Source of the DNA: Nautilus pompilius
Taxonomy: Eukaryota; Mollusca; Cephalopoda; Nautilida; Nautilidae
Length of the DNA: 64,000 nucleotides
Assembly (NCBI GenBank): GCA_018389105.1
Contig: JACATO010001035.1
Span: 704,501-768,500, forward strand
Reading direction: 5' to 3'
Position 1 is the stretch's first letter; each line of letters starts with the position of its first letter. The notes under the pieces were generated by a model that was given only the letters and a program-made list of their open reading frames with translations, was not told the origin of the DNA and made no database searches. Below are positions 23,267-38,200 of the stretch, one piece after another. The translations under genes and the position numbers were made by a program.

Positions 23267-26200
23267 CTAGAAAATACAGAAACCGTTTGTTTACAAGTAA
23301 TGGATCCAACGTAAACTTACTAATATATATGTATATAACTGGCTATTTGCCCTCTAGGTGGGCCAGTTGCTCGGTTTTTTTTCCCACAATATAAAATACT
23401 ACAAATAAAGGAAAAAAAACAAAAAACAAAACACATTTACACCTGATCTTTGTATGCATGAAAGGAGCTTCAAATCAACAACAGCATTTTTTAAGTCAGA
23501 ATAAATCCGACTGAAATTAAAACTAAAAAGAAAATGGGTAAAATACTGGTGATGTGTTGTCTACAGATGTTAGGGGCTTGGTTCAGACTTTTCCAAACAT
23601 CTTAATAGTAGTAATATAAAAGACACTTCACATTAGCATAATTCGAAAAGTCAATTTACTTGCAAATAAGACCCTTTGCCTTGCAAACACCTGAGACAGA
23701 GTCCACAGAAATGGTGATGGAGCCCATAGAAACAAAGGACAGGTGTATAGGAATTGATGGCAAGTCCATCATTGGTTTTGGATTGGTAATCTAGGCCCTT
23801 CAAGCTGAGAAAGCACCTTTTCTTCTTAATTTATCATGATGGTATGCTTAATTCAAGATGCAAACTTAGTCCCCTGAATAAAAGAACACCCAGAAAATAC
23901 TTTGAACATCTAATCAAAACTCAGAAAATAAAACAGCTGTTATTATTTTTTTTTTTTTTGACTCCCAGCTTCTTTGTGTGAGCATTTTACCAAAAGAAAA
24001 CAAACTTACAGACTTTTATCCCATCGAGCGCTGTCCAAGAACAGTCCAATGATGTAGGCACCATCTTCTGGAGCAGTCTCTGTAGTTTCAATTGGAAGCA
24101 CCTAAGATGGAGAAATACAGAAAGTGCCAACACAACAGAGTGGTGGAAGGGTCTTTTCTCGAAAACAGAACAATGCAACAAACACATGGAATAACTATTA
24201 TATTTAGTTCCTTTCTATTATAAATTTTTGGTGAATAGGCTGTGTGTGAAAAATTGCTCCAGGTGTTTATGTATTTAGAATAAATATAATAAACAATTAC
24301 ATGTATTATATTTATCTATTCTGAATATTTGATGTTTTTAAGGGATAGTAGTGAAGGGTTTACAGTGCGCAAACTGACAAATATTCTTTTGGTTACTTAC
24401 AACCAGAAATAGTAAGGGATAGTCTAGAAATTAACTTATGTATCAAAGCAGCTTCACACAATAAAAAAAACAAACTTCCAGAATGATTTTAGCATCTTAT
24501 AGAATAGTGGAATAATCTTCTATATTATTTCAGGACCATTTCAGCAAGGAAAATACAGATTTCGACATGGTTGAGTTAGATAACTACACTTGACTCCTAC
24601 ATTGGTGGACCGTCAGACTGTTTTAAATGTCTGGAGAATGAGTGGTGCACCATGGCATCCTGTTCTTTGCTAATGGAATCTCAGATGGTCAAAGGCTGTG
24701 GGAACTCAGTGTGTGCTTGATCTCCATATCAATCACTGAGGTCTTGGACGGCTGACAACCCAGATTCTGAAAGTATCAGGCATTTTCTGCAGAAGTTACA
24801 TTAATAATGATGGATGGAAACAGAGCAGAAAAGTCAGCAGCAAGCTGGAACAGCAATTTGGTCTTCCTGACATTCACAGTCAAGCCAAAATGGTTGTAGA
24901 CTTCAACAAAATTATCTAGCTAGTACATTTTAAAGGGCATGTTCTGCACAGGAAATGACCAAACTGGCAGCTGTTTGCTAACTTCATACTGACCACAAAC
25001 AGTTATGGCAGGTCTTCCTAAAAGTATGAAAATAAGCCAATAAATGACAAAGGTTTTCCATAAAAACCATTAACTTGACTTTTATGAACGAGTTGCTAGA
25101 AAAAAAGCCTTTTCTACAGATTTCAACAAAGCCTGCAGATACAAGTAGGCTCACCAGGCTGCCTAATGCATTTCTAAGCCATTGTGTTCAATGATGAATC
25201 AAAATACTGGCAGTACACAGCAAATGTACCAACAAGGGTGTGGAGAAACCATTGGGAGGCTGTCAGGTTATGTAACCCAGGATTGCTTTCATGATAAGAT
25301 ACACATTCTTCAGAATAATGGAGCAACATGCATTACTGCTTAAACAATTAAAACAAGGAAGACTTGAGAAGCTGGAGGCTTTGTCTTCTGAATTTCAAGG
25401 TGTACAAATATCAATCCTATTGAACAAAAGAAAAGGATGAAAAACATGTCCACATCCACACAAATTGAATGTAATGAAAGCATCACTTCACCCATATGTG
25501 AGACAATCCAGATCAGGCTGTGTTAGAAAACCTAATCAGCTCCATGCCTTAGCACCATCCAGGCTCTGGTGGATGCATTAAGATGATATCAGATACTTAA
25601 CTTTATATTTAACATATTTATTCTTGGTACAACATCTTAGTTGTGATATGTATATTTGAATAGCAGGTAATGCTATTAAATTCATTTACTCTCACTTCTG
25701 AAAGAAAACCTCTAATAATGTGCATTTGGTAAATTCCATAACTCCAACCTTAAAACAAGTATGGTAACTCAGAATTTGGAGATGGAGATGGGCTGAGAGG
25801 CTATATATAATCTCTACTTTATTTGATGCTAGTCAGTGAATGCAGTGGCTGCAAGATCAAGCCATAAATAATCTATGCAATTATCCAAGGTCAATGCATA
25901 AAAGAAAGCAAAGTCGATATAATTTAAAACACTAGTGCCTTCTTCTGAAAACACCTTCAGGTAAACGGATGCATATATATATACCTCTTTCTCTCTCTCT
26001 GTGTGTGTGTATGAGAGAGATGAAGAGAGAGATGAAGAGAGAGATGAAGAGAGAGAGGGAGAGAGAGAGGGAGACTGACTTACCTCAAAATCAAAGCCCA
26101 ATGTATCAATAGGGATGGTGTACTTTCTGGCATAGTTCTGCATGACACCTGTAAGGAAAGCCTGTGTAAAGTAGAACCCCGACACCCAGAACAAAGGGGG

Positions 26201-29200
26201 TTTATCATTGTCATACCAATTCTGAAAAAGAGAATGTTCAAACCATACCAGAATATGTCAAAAGCTACAGTGATATAAAATGTAAAATTTTCTTTCTTAA
26301 AAAATTGCTGCGAGTAAATGAATAGAAGCACATTTTCCCCCCCACACAACACCCTTCCTTAAGCCATTTCCACTCGGTTGTTTACCCTGACCACTACTTT
26401 TAGAAAAAAGATTTCTAACCTGCAAAAACTTGAGCCGGTCAAGAAAGTCATTGATGTAGCTGCCCAGCGGTTTCAGTGAAGGATAGGAGCATTTTGCCCA
26501 CATGTTCGGAACTCGTCCGATCAGCAAGCTGCCTGAAAGGTTCTCAAGATCTGCAGACATTACAACCAGCCCCTTGATTGCTTTTTGCAGGTTCTGGAGA
26601 CTTGTTCGAATAACCTCTGTTAATCTTCAAAAAAAAAAGAAAAAAAAAGGGTAAATCCAACAATTTTGCTGCCTCACCATAAAACCCAAATCACAATTCA
26701 TATTGATTATTTATTTATTAACTTGTGCATAGCCTTGATGGAGCAGAGGTAGGATAGGATGGGGAAGATATCCTTGAAAAACTTACAATTTAAAAGCCAG
26801 TACTCATCATAATGGTAAGAAAGCATCATTAATAGAAATTGTATTTTAAAAAAATAACAAATAAAACTTTTATATTTTTTTAACATACAGTTTTCAAAAT
26901 AAAAACTGTCATGAAGGCCACCCAATTATCAATTATTCTAATATACAAAGTCTGTCCAAAAAGAAACTGAACTTTTAAAACAGAGCGCCAACCAGCTGGT
27001 GCAGTGTGCTCATGACTGCAGTGCTGTGTATTGGTGACCTTCACCTTCAGTTTAATAATAGCTGCATCACGTCATGTCAGTTAGTCATCGATCTACACGC
27101 GCTAGAGTGAACATATGTTTAGTGCACTTGGCGATTTGTCGCAAGTTGAACAATGAAGGATCTTGAAGAGAAACGTGTTTGTGTGAAATTCTGTTTCAAG
27201 TTGGGAAAAAATTTTACGGAGACTTTTCTAATGTTGCAACAGGCCTATGGGGAGGATTGTTTGAGCTGTGTGCAATGTCACGAGTAGTACCAGCATTTCA
27301 AATAGGTAAGAACATCCACTAAAGACAATCCTAAATCTGGATGACCTTCCACGACAACGGATGGCGATCACATTGAGAAAGTGCATGCTGTAATCCATGG
27401 AAATCGTTGCCTGACTGTCCATGAAGTTTCCATAGTAGTAAGCATCTGTAAAAGTTTGTGCCACAGAATTTTAAAAGAAAAATTGAACATGCATCGTGTA
27501 GCCGCAAAATTTGTGTCACATCTGCTGACAGATGAACAAAAAGAGAACCAATTCACAGTCAGTCAGGAGCTCTTTGAACATTCAATTCTGTGTGGCGAGT
27601 CAAAGGACAGGAAATGACAAGAACCTTCTGATTCCTATGAGAGTATTTGACAATAGTGCTGGTAAAGCAAATACAAAATTCCTGTGCATGTTTGTCTGCA
27701 ACAGAGCAAATGGGGAAAATTTGTTTGAAACAATCAACTCTGTGTTTGTGAAACGGGGTCTTCAGTGAACAAATGTTATCGGCTATTACAGGGACAATGC
27801 AAGTGTTATGATTGGACATCACAACAGTGTTATTTCAAGGATTCACAACCATCAGCCAACAATATTTGCCCTTGGATGCATATGCCATCTAACAAAATTA
27901 CATGCAGATGTGCTTTGACACAGCTTTCACTTCCAGCTCAGTATGCTTGGGAAACTTAAAAGATTTTTAGGATTTTACTGACACAGACCATGAGATCTTG
28001 AAGCAAGTGGTAACCAGATGACTCAGCCTAAAGAAATGCATTAAAAGGACATTATTTCAGTGGCCAGCTCTCTCAAAGTATTTCAACAGCCACTCAGATG
28101 TAGAGAAACCTGAGAAAGTAAAATCCACTGCTGCTCACCTCATCAACCCAGAGACAAAGCTGTACCTGGGTTACATCCTTGTGCCACTGAAGTAGTTCAA
28201 TGCCACATTATGGTAAGACACAATTAAGATCATTCACATAAATACAGAGATAAGGAGACTGCTAAGAAAGTTCTTAGGAAAGTGTGTTCAAGTCCAGGTT
28301 ATCAAGCAGAATGCACTAACAGATATTGTGTGTGCCTGAGGAAAGCTGGGTGCCTAAACTCTGATTCACAAAAAGGAGATTGACTTGTATACCCCTAGCA
28401 ACTTCGAGCATTTCATTCACTTCTATTGTGCAGTGGTAAACAAGGTGCTCATTAAATTTCTACCTGACAGCAAGGTTCTGAAGGATTTTCTTTGGTTATT
28501 TCAGTGGGTTAAGTGAACATTTAGCCAAGATTGGATGCCGACAGACTTCATGAGGAATTCATTGACTACCAACCTGCTGAGAACTTGCCAGAAGTGAACA
28601 AGAGACCAGCAGTGGAAAAGTATTGGCTTGAAGTTGGCAGACGACTAATGTTACAAGAAATGTACAATTTACACTTCTTTCTTCACTTGTAAAAACTGTT
28701 GCACATACCAGACTCCAATGTAGATAGTGAACCTGTCTTTAGTATGGTGAAGAAACTCAACAGAGGTGAGAGAGAAATTATGGTCAGTGGCAGACACTGG
28801 TTACTCTCATCTACCAAAACCAACCTTCCTGGGAACTAACACGATACTTAAAGATGCTAAGCAAGCCAACAGCAATAAAATTCAAACCATCGACCACCAC
28901 CATCTTGTGGTTTGTGGTGCTTTATGTTGTTGAAAGTTGTGTATGAATGATAAAGAAGCATGGCTTGTTATCGATATAAGTCTTGAAGTGCTGCATGCTG
29001 ACAGAAGTTGAGTATGAATGATAAAGAAGCATGGCTTGTTATCGATATAAGTCTTGAAGTGCTGCATGCTGACAGAAGTTGTGTATGAATGATAAAGAAG
29101 CATGGCTTGTTATCGATATAAGTCTTGAAGTGCTGCATGCTGACAGAAGTTGTGTATGAATGATAAAGAAGCATGGCTTGTTATCGATATAAGTCTTGAA

Positions 29201-32200
29201 GTGCTGCATGCTGACAGAAGTTGAGTATGAATGAGATGTGCTAATTTATAAGTTAATATAAATAATAAAAGTTTAAATTTAGTTTGTCTTTCTTAATTTT
29301 TACTACAAAATCATGAAATTTCTGCTTGAGTCTAATTGTCTAAAAAATGAAAATGTTTTATTATTAACACAAAAAGGATTACTCAAAGGTTTTTTAGTCA
29401 GAGTGACAGACACATGCACTATCATTGTATTAAATCTTTGATATGAAAACAAATTCATTCAAAATGCACACAAAAGAATTTATTAAACAAAATTTGTTGT
29501 CTGCGCTGTGTCCTGATTTTAGAAAGTGGAGGGCTGAAATATCTGCAAAAGGTCTCAATCATCCTTACCTAAGGATCTTTGTATGACTTAACGTGGCTAC
29601 TTATCTCTCTATTACTGAAGTCAGTCCTCTGTGTAAAATCATATCTATTATACACATATTTTTCACTGGGAACAGGTGTTGTCATTTTGACTGGTACATC
29701 AATAATCACCCTGATGGAGTTTTAGGGACCCAAAACTATAGCCAAAAAGGAGCAGGTGCTGGAACCACACAAGTGAAACTTTCAATTTTTTTTAAAAGAA
29801 ACCTCACCAAACTGATATAACTCTTCTGACAGAAAGTGGCAGAAAATAGAGTTCCCCGAAGAAAGAGAGACAGAAAATCCATGCAACCTGTTGAAGGCAA
29901 ACCTGTCATGGACATAGCTCCCATTATCTTCGTTCAGCTATTTTAGCAGGAACCCACAGAGACATGTTCCCCATTAGCTGCTGATTTGAAATTATATTTG
30001 TAATATTCCACTTTCTCACATGGTTTTAGACTGGGACATTGTTTTTCTTTCGTTACCTGTTGAACCGTTCCATCTCCTGTACCAGTACTGTGTTCATGCT
30101 CTCTTGGTAGACTACTGGAAACTTTCCGATGGCATCTTCAATGTCAAAGTTTGGGGGAATCTGAAAAAAAAACAACAAACAAAACAAAAAAAAATAAATA
30201 GAATGGAAGTGGGTCTGTGGACAAAATGTTACTGAAGTGCTGTTCACTAAAAGTAAAGGACAGTGCCAGCAGCCCAGCAAGCATTCATTTAATGATAATA
30301 TTCCTCTCAGTTTATTCTCTCTTCACATGTATATTGGCATGCTGTAAGTATAATAGCAAAGGTGTTGGTAATTAAAATCTGACTGACAGCCAGTTTCTTT
30401 CCATCATAAAAATTTATAGCATTTTGCATGACCAAATTTAAATGTGCAATTCATTCTAAGTTAAATTACCGAAAAAATGATTGTGAATAAACATTTAAAC
30501 CATGTACTATCATGTGAAAATATGATGTCAGTTCACCTTTGCCAGAATATCGGATGCAATTTCATACAGGGTGTCATCAGTTGCTCCACCTGCCCCACTG
30601 ACGCCTTTCCCCTGTGTGAGGAGAACAGAATCAAACAGCAACTTTGTTTCCTGTAGTTCTCGTGAGATGTCCACATTCTCATGCATGCCGAAGATCTCTG
30701 GTTGCTGGGCGATGGGTAGCTCCTGTGGAGGTGAGAGATAACTTTAAAGCAAAAAATCAAATGATTTTATAGCTATTGTGCAGGTGTGCTTTGTGATGAT
30801 ACTTTGCTGGAATGCGATCCATTACTCATTTCTTGTGCAAACCAGCATAAAGGATCTGTGAAGAAATGGTAGCAAGCCTTTCAGCTGCAGGTTAAATGAA
30901 TCCACCCACAAGAATGCTAGATTGTTTGAGATAGTAACCATGTTATCTAGTGACTGTAAATATTAAAGAAGTCAATCAAAAGTGTTTCTAGAAGTAAAAT
31001 AAGTTTTCAATGGCAACATTTAGACAAGTCTGGAGCAGAGGATACAGATGTCATAGACTTAAAGAGGGTACATAAAGGAAAAAGACTAGAAACAGCTGGC
31101 AACATCTCAGCAAAACCAAATTTTAGGAGTACATAAGCAGAAAATCTGGTGGTCTTCAGTACTGTTAAGGAAAAAGGTCTGATAATCCATTAGGGAAGTG
31201 TTTGGGCAGTGCGAAGCAGCACCAGGTTTATAATGGATAAAGATCAGGGTAACAAGCTTGAAAACACAATCAAGCATAACAGAGATGGGTTGTATGGTAT
31301 CTTGTGTTGGCAGAAAAACCAAGACACACAGAGGAGAACTTATTTTTTTTTGGTGACAAAATGAACGAAAGAGTGTGTTGGGAGGATATTAGCCAAGTTA
31401 TAAATTAAAAGGGATCTTCTCAACGCTTCAAAGATATCACGAACAGTTGAGAAAACAAAAACACAACAAGTAGCCGAACTTCAAAAGAAAACGAAACAGT
31501 GGGGTGTAGTGTAATAGTCTACAAAACTGGAAAAATGTTCTGTGGAGGATTAGGTAGCTTAGCCGAGGTAAAAGGTAACATTTATATCTAATTCTGTGGT
31601 AGAGAGTGCAGAGATAATACGTGAAAATTGAGTGTGGACTGCAGTGATCTGCCTACTAGTGACTCAAACTTAGCAGTTAAGGTTGCACTTTTTAACAGAA
31701 CCACTGAAAGTAATCCCAGAGAAAAGAATCTCTTGTTGCTCATTAGCAAATGAAACCTCAAAATATAGAGAGAAATGGATAATGTGGCAGCCAGAACAAC
31801 AAAAGACTGAAAATAAACTTTCATTTTAGTTGTATATACAAGCATATGACTGTTAGGAAATCCATACATGTACCTGTGATGACTAATAAATTGATTTATA
31901 CACAATATATAGAATATTTCATTGAAGAGTTCAGAACCATGGTGGCCAGTGTGCATCATGGGTGCAGTGTGGTAGACAAACAGTTAATATTCTATAAAGT
32001 AATTCTATTTCCATGGTAAGATGAGACAAAGGCCAGGAATGCACGCATGAGACTGGGTCACCAGTGATCTCATATCTGTAGAGCAAGTAAGATAAGATGC
32101 TGCCATGCAGTTACTATTCAGGGCCAGAGTTATCTTTTTTTTGCAGGGAAGGGGATTTGACAGGGGTAAAGCTAAACATTTGGTTACCTTTATGAATTCA

Positions 32201-35200
32201 ACGTAATCCTCATACACTCCCTTGGCAGGAGCATAGTAGATGCCACTGGGGGAGAACTTGTATTTGGGGTCATCAATGATCGCTGAGTTGTAGTAGTCAG
32301 CGAGAATGGTGAGAAGGCAGCGCCGGTCCCAGTCGTCAGTAACACGGCCACCATAGTTACACTCTCCAGTCATATAAGTGATGGCATCATAAGGAACTGT
32401 CTTGTATTCATTGATGAACATCTTTTTAAAAAAGAGAGAAAAAAGGCTACAATGAAATATGAAGATTTTGTCCCAATGAACAAGCTACGGCCAGCTGCTG
32501 TTGTTGTTGTTGTTGCATCACCTCAGGCGCCTGAGGATAGTCCTCAGTAGCGCTGTGGCTGCACGTGGAAGTCGAGAGAGTTCGTCGTAGGAGAGACCCA
32601 GCTGATGGTAATGACGGTCCACCAGGAAGGCAGGGCAGCGCATCCGATCTTCCTTTTCCGCACAGAACCGGCAGATGTCGGTCTCGGCTTTGCCTGTGAG
32701 GCACAGCCAGCGTGAACGAAGGTTACACCGTGACGCGGAAATTGCTGTCTCTCGATTTATATTATCTGTTGCACTCATGGATGCCCAGCTACAATAGATG
32801 TGGTGTACCATGCAAGCTACACGAAGCATGTGTGGTTAGAGTGGACAGCTACTGCTGCTTCTTCATGCTGGTACACAGTTGAGGCTATAAGGAACTTTGT
32901 TTGGCACCAACACCAAGACAGAACAAATATCACCAGAAAGGAAACCAAATAACCCAGAAGAAAACCACATTAGTGAGCTGGTACTGAGCAGCAGGAAACA
33001 GCACACCAATGGCTAGACACCAAACATGATTAGGGGGTACTGAGGAAACAAAGGGCATCCATCTCTTGATGAGCACAGTGCGCTAACTTGTTACTTATGA
33101 ACAATAATGAAAACTGGCCTGCTGTGGCTCGAAGAATACCTGATGGCAGTCAGTGCATTTGTAACTGGTTTTAAAAGTTTCATTTTAAACATACCAAACA
33201 CAACCGAAGAAAAGAGGGTAACATCTTGTGACTCTAAATGGTATGACTCTCACTTCTATGCTTTAAACAGGGGGGTGAAATACGTTTGCAAATCAAATAA
33301 AAAGGGAAGACACTAAAAAATAGCATTTAATGTCTCTGCTAATTTTTGCTAAAATACACACAAGGTAATCAGGAACTGTGACTGACCTGTAACTGGCGGA
33401 CGGAGATCCTCAAATCTGATTCGTTGAAGCCATAAGGAATGTTCCAACCAAGCGGGCCAAACTTGCGTCTCTCCTGCACAAGTGCATGGAAGAAACAGAG
33501 TCCAAACAGCAGCTTTTCAAATTGCTAGTAAACAAATGAATGAAATCAATAAATTGTCATGAAACTGGATGACACAGAAGGGGGGGGACCCTTTCATATA
33601 ATACAAAAATATATTAAAAAAAGCATTTTAAACAATTTTTTAACATAGTTATCTTCCCTTGTTTCCAGAATAACCAGATCTGATAAGGAACAAATATGCA
33701 TGGTCTAAAGCAGGGGTTCCCAACCAGGGGGTCGCGAAGCCTTGGCAGGGGGTCGCGAAGCCTTGTCTGAGGAGTCCCGTAGCCTTGTTACACAATATTA
33801 ATTTTCTAACCAATTTTCTTTGTTTTCGACTGGCCGATTCCCTCAAGTGTGTGTGTGTGTGTGCGCGTGCGCGCGTACGTGCGTGCTCACTGGCGACACG
33901 TGAGTCACTCTCTCAGTTGCTGATTGGTGGATGAAGAATGGCGCCACTGGCCACACTGGCCACGCTCCCTCCCCTCCCTACCAATGCTTATCCCATCATA
34001 TTCATTACTCTTCCTGCACCCACCACAAGTAATCAGTGTTCTGCGGCGGCCAAAGGTTGCCTTATTCAATTTTTTATTTCATTTTAGCAAGCAGTAGAGG
34101 TGAGTTGTGTTTGACAAGCATTCTGTTGTGATATGACATTTTGATTGGAAACTTGATGTATCCAGCATCCCAGATGATATCCAAGATGACTTTCTGGATC
34201 TAAGGAACGACTCTTCAGCTCGTGATCTCTTCAAGGAGAAATCCATGATTCAGTTCTGGTGTGCTATGTATCAATCATACTCCAAAGTCAGCATGACAGC
34301 TTTACGTGTCCTTGTTCCATTTGCTTCTACCTACTTGTGTGAGGCAGGATTTTCCACTCTTGTTAATATAAAAACAAAGAATAGGAACAGATTGGATGTT
34401 GGAGATGACATGAGACTGGCTCTAACAAACGCCCGACCACGAATTTCAAAGCTTGCTGCTGAAATGCAACATCAGGTATCACACTAGCTGGGTTTAATAG
34501 CTGTTCAAACCTATGTTTATGTTATTTTAAGGAATATATGTTCTTTCTGTCAATTCAGATTGTCCCAATGTGATTTAACTATTTATTATTTTCTATAATT
34601 TTCTATTATTATATTTATTATTTTCTATTATTTAACTATAAATTATTTTCTGATGTTTCTTTTCTTCTCCTTCAAAGAAAATAAGAGGAAAATTTAAGCT
34701 GTTGATAGTAAGCCCTAAGTAAGGGGTCGCATGGCTTTCAAACTTTTAGCTAAGGGGTCGCGAGTGCCAAAACGTTGGGAACCCCTGGTCTAAAGGAACA
34801 ACTAACCTTTCTATTTAGAATATAGTTAGTAGTTTTGACTTTTTAACTTAAATGAACATTTTTCCTTTTTTTCAGTGACTTTATAGATAATATACAAGCA
34901 CCCTTAGACGTCTTTGGACACTTTAATTCATATGGTAGGTATTAATAAGATAATCATACTTGCAAATTATTTGGCTAAAAATGAGTAAATATATGGAACT
35001 TAGTTCTATGTGTAATTATAATTCTGAATAGCTACAAGTCATATTGATTCTAATTTCATTCCTTCCACATAAATCTATTAGTTATTTTAAAAGTAAATAA
35101 AAATGTTAAAGAACTTAAAAACTAAATCAGCTCCTCTTTTAATTTTCCTGATATCATGTGTTCTCTGGAAATGAGTGAAACTCTACAAATAAGGAATAGA

Positions 35201-38200
35201 TGATGACAAATGTGAGTAGAAGTGTGCAGAACAAAAGCAGGTACTTGCAGAACTCAAGAAGGAAAAATTGAAACAAAATCTGTTGGTGAAACAACAACAA
35301 CAACAGAAATAAAACATCCTGTTGAGGTTTAATAAAGTCCACTTACCACCTCCTTCGTTGGACAGCCATTAAAGAACTCTGGATCGCTGATTGGATCATT
35401 AAGGTATGACTGAAGAAGGTTTTGGCGAAGTCCTGTGGGAGGTTCATTGGTCATTTTGACTCCATTCTGGAGAACTGTAACTGGAAACTGCAATACACTC
35501 GGTGTTAGTTTTAGTGTGATGCCATTCAGACATCAGTTAAAAAATAAGGCATGATGGCGTTTACAATAGATTTTTATTGGATACTGAATATGTCATTTCA
35601 AAAATACAATGTCACCATTATAAGCACCACCCAACATGTTACCATACTGTACATTACACAGCATGCAGTTTCAAGAGGACAAGAATTGTGCAATCCTACA
35701 GGAGATATCCAGTTGAAAAGTCTGCTACAATGTAGGGTACTACCTGGATGAGAATTACAGAAACTGATGTGACAAGGGATGAAAATAACATTTGCAGCAC
35801 ATGACACCTAACTGAATGTTATTCTGTTCTATTCAGACGACATCTTCAAAGATGAAGGCTGCAAATCAAGTCTCTGATTTTTTTCCTGGGGATACGTGGC
35901 TAACAGATGTGGTCAAACCCCTAGATATACCACATTATCAGCATATGGTTCCTCTTAGTTCTCCAATGGTAAGAAACCGGAGTACTCAGAAGAAATCCAT
36001 ACTGGTGGACTGGCATAGAAGAGAGGGAAGAAGTTCACCAAAACAAATTATGGTATCCAAAAGGGGGAATCAAACTGGGGCTCTCAGCTGCAGCAGGCCA
36101 GCACACCACCCATTTTGACCACCAAGCTAAATATTAAAATTGTAATGAAAACATAACATATACTGAACGTTAATGACAGTGTAGGTGATGATGCTACAGG
36201 ACATGGTAAACTTATTTATTACAAGAATAAAATTATAAATAAATCAGAACAATCAGCATTAATGTGTTAACAATAAAAGTGTGAAAGGCTAAATGTAAAA
36301 AAAAAAAAACAACTTGCTTATAAGCAATTTACAAAATCTGAATAATAAGGGAGAGCTTCATCTAATAGATTGCATTAAAAGACATTGTTAAAAAGAAAAA
36401 AAAGAACTGATTAAATCTGAGTTACAGTCACTGTAAGCTGCATTTATTCACAATTACTTTACTGACTGTCATTATTTTCTCCCATATTAAGATAAGCTGA
36501 CAAAATGATTTAAAATTATGAGCCCCCCCCCACCCACCTAGGCCCCTAGCACCAGTAACTGTTGGTTGTGAAAAGAATTTCTTTCTGTCCACATTCAAAC
36601 CTGCTGATCACTGATAGCTTTCAGCTGGCCTCATCTTACACCATCTAAAAATCCAAAATGGGTAAATATAATGACTTTAATCTTTCTTCAGAGAGTGATG
36701 ATGTAAGGGGGGGGTCCCTCTGTTTACACTTCTCTCCACAGACAGAGCTGGGAAAACAGAATAACTCCATCACCACTCTCTCTCCAAAGAGAGTATGCCC
36801 CGACTTACTTTTGGTGAAGGATAGCTCGTAAGCCACAGACGGAAGTCTTGAGCTGTGTTCTCTGGCAACATATCTTCACAGATTTTTTCCAATGAAGGCA
36901 TCCACGACACTGCCAGATGGCAGTTCTGCAGCATTATCCAGGATCCCTCTTCCTTGGCTCCCTGTATCATCTTGGCTGCTATTGGTCCCTGATAGTTAAA
37001 AATAATCACAAGTAAATAGAATCAGAATCAGTGTACCTGATTTCTATGGTAGATATTAGTGGTTCCCTCTCAGGAAATCATTTCAGGTTAAATAACTCAT
37101 TTGCTTTAGCAATAAAAGGACCAATGGAATGTTTGGTGAGAACCCTAACCATAACCATGTAGACTTATTGTAAAGACAGAAAGCCATTTGTGGGGTTCTT
37201 TTGTCTTTTCGTTTACCATAAAAAATCACATGCAAAAAGATTTTTGAAGTCTGCCTCTAACAATTTATTTATTCATTTATTTATTAAAATTTTAAAAATC
37301 CTGTTGAAACTACAAATTCTTATGCACCTGCACAGAGGCAAGTTAAGTACCAATGTTTTCAGAGTGATGAAAGACCCCATATTCTCTTCTGGTTAGAAGT
37401 GGAACAGAATTAGGAGGAAAGCTATGCATAGTGATTAGATACCTCATTTTTTGTTTTTGCTGTCTTCTTTTATAGCTGATTTGTATGAAATTTCTGTCAG
37501 GCTGCTGCATATAAAAACATCAGATAAATATACATTTCACATGTTGAGCCAAGGTGCACAACTCTGCCACAGTTTAAGCTATGAACAAACTGTAACATGC
37601 TACTACACTCTGTGACCAGACAAAAATTAAGGGAAACAAACCGAAGACCAACCTGACCCTGACCAAGCGATATGGAATTGAATCTCTTTCCACCAAATCC
37701 TTTGTCATCAGCAAACTTGAGAAGACTCATGGTTGGATCAGCTCCAGGGGAAAGGATGAATATCAGGGGAGAGCAAGAGTTTGAGTCCATGAAACTTTTG
37801 GCCAAGTCAAAAGGTGGGGGCTCAACAAACTTCTTTCCCAGTTTTTCCAGCACATAATTTGTAATAGCTGGAATCACCTAGGTTAACAGAAATTCATATT
37901 AACTCCTTCTGTTATAATATTTTGAAGTGAAATTTATTTGGAGATTTTCAGGATAATCTAAAATTATAAAGTTGGTTTAAAGTTGTAAGGTTCTTCAAGG
38001 ACCATGAATGGCTCAACTCACTGATTTTTAGAGTTAATTATACTGTAAATACAACATTAATATTAATGACTTACACTTAAGGGTCTCGGTATCTGGTGGT
38101 AGGCTCTACAGAGTTACTGTAGCGCTGCACTGTACAAGGATTTTAATGTGAAGCACCTTATGGTCTAGAGAGTCACTACTACTGCATATGAACTCCAGTG

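Larger units (their letters stand above)
29225..32187. other. Dynein introns around 30-32 kb
   Basis: Outside the exons at 30057-30160 and 30537-30722 these introns show no recognised element; 30760-32180 has only short chance frames. Confidence 0.5.
33711..34787 (+). mobile_element. hAT element with perfect 8-bp target duplication
   Basis: Ends caggggttcccaacc and its near-complement gttgggaacccctg; identical 8-bp flanks gtctaaag at 33703-33710 and 34788-34795. The 1077-bp element keeps only the transposase C-terminus, so it is internally deleted. It lies in the dynein intron between 33524 and 35347. Confidence 0.95.

Noticed and set aside
23104..23394. Plus-strand 96-codon ORF
   Set aside because: Opposite the last dynein exon 23005-23266; an antisense shadow.
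27559..27822. Minus-strand 87-codon ORF
   Set aside because: The plus-strand hAT-like reading explains this stretch; the minus frame has no recognised motif.
28941..29224. Regular direct repeats that could suggest a CRISPR array
   Set aside because: The units are contiguous 71-bp copies with no unique spacers, in an animal intron.
32419..32421. ATG at the start of a dynein exon as a translation start
   Set aside because: It follows an acceptor and joins in frame to the upstream exon at 33387-33524; the family reading continues upstream.
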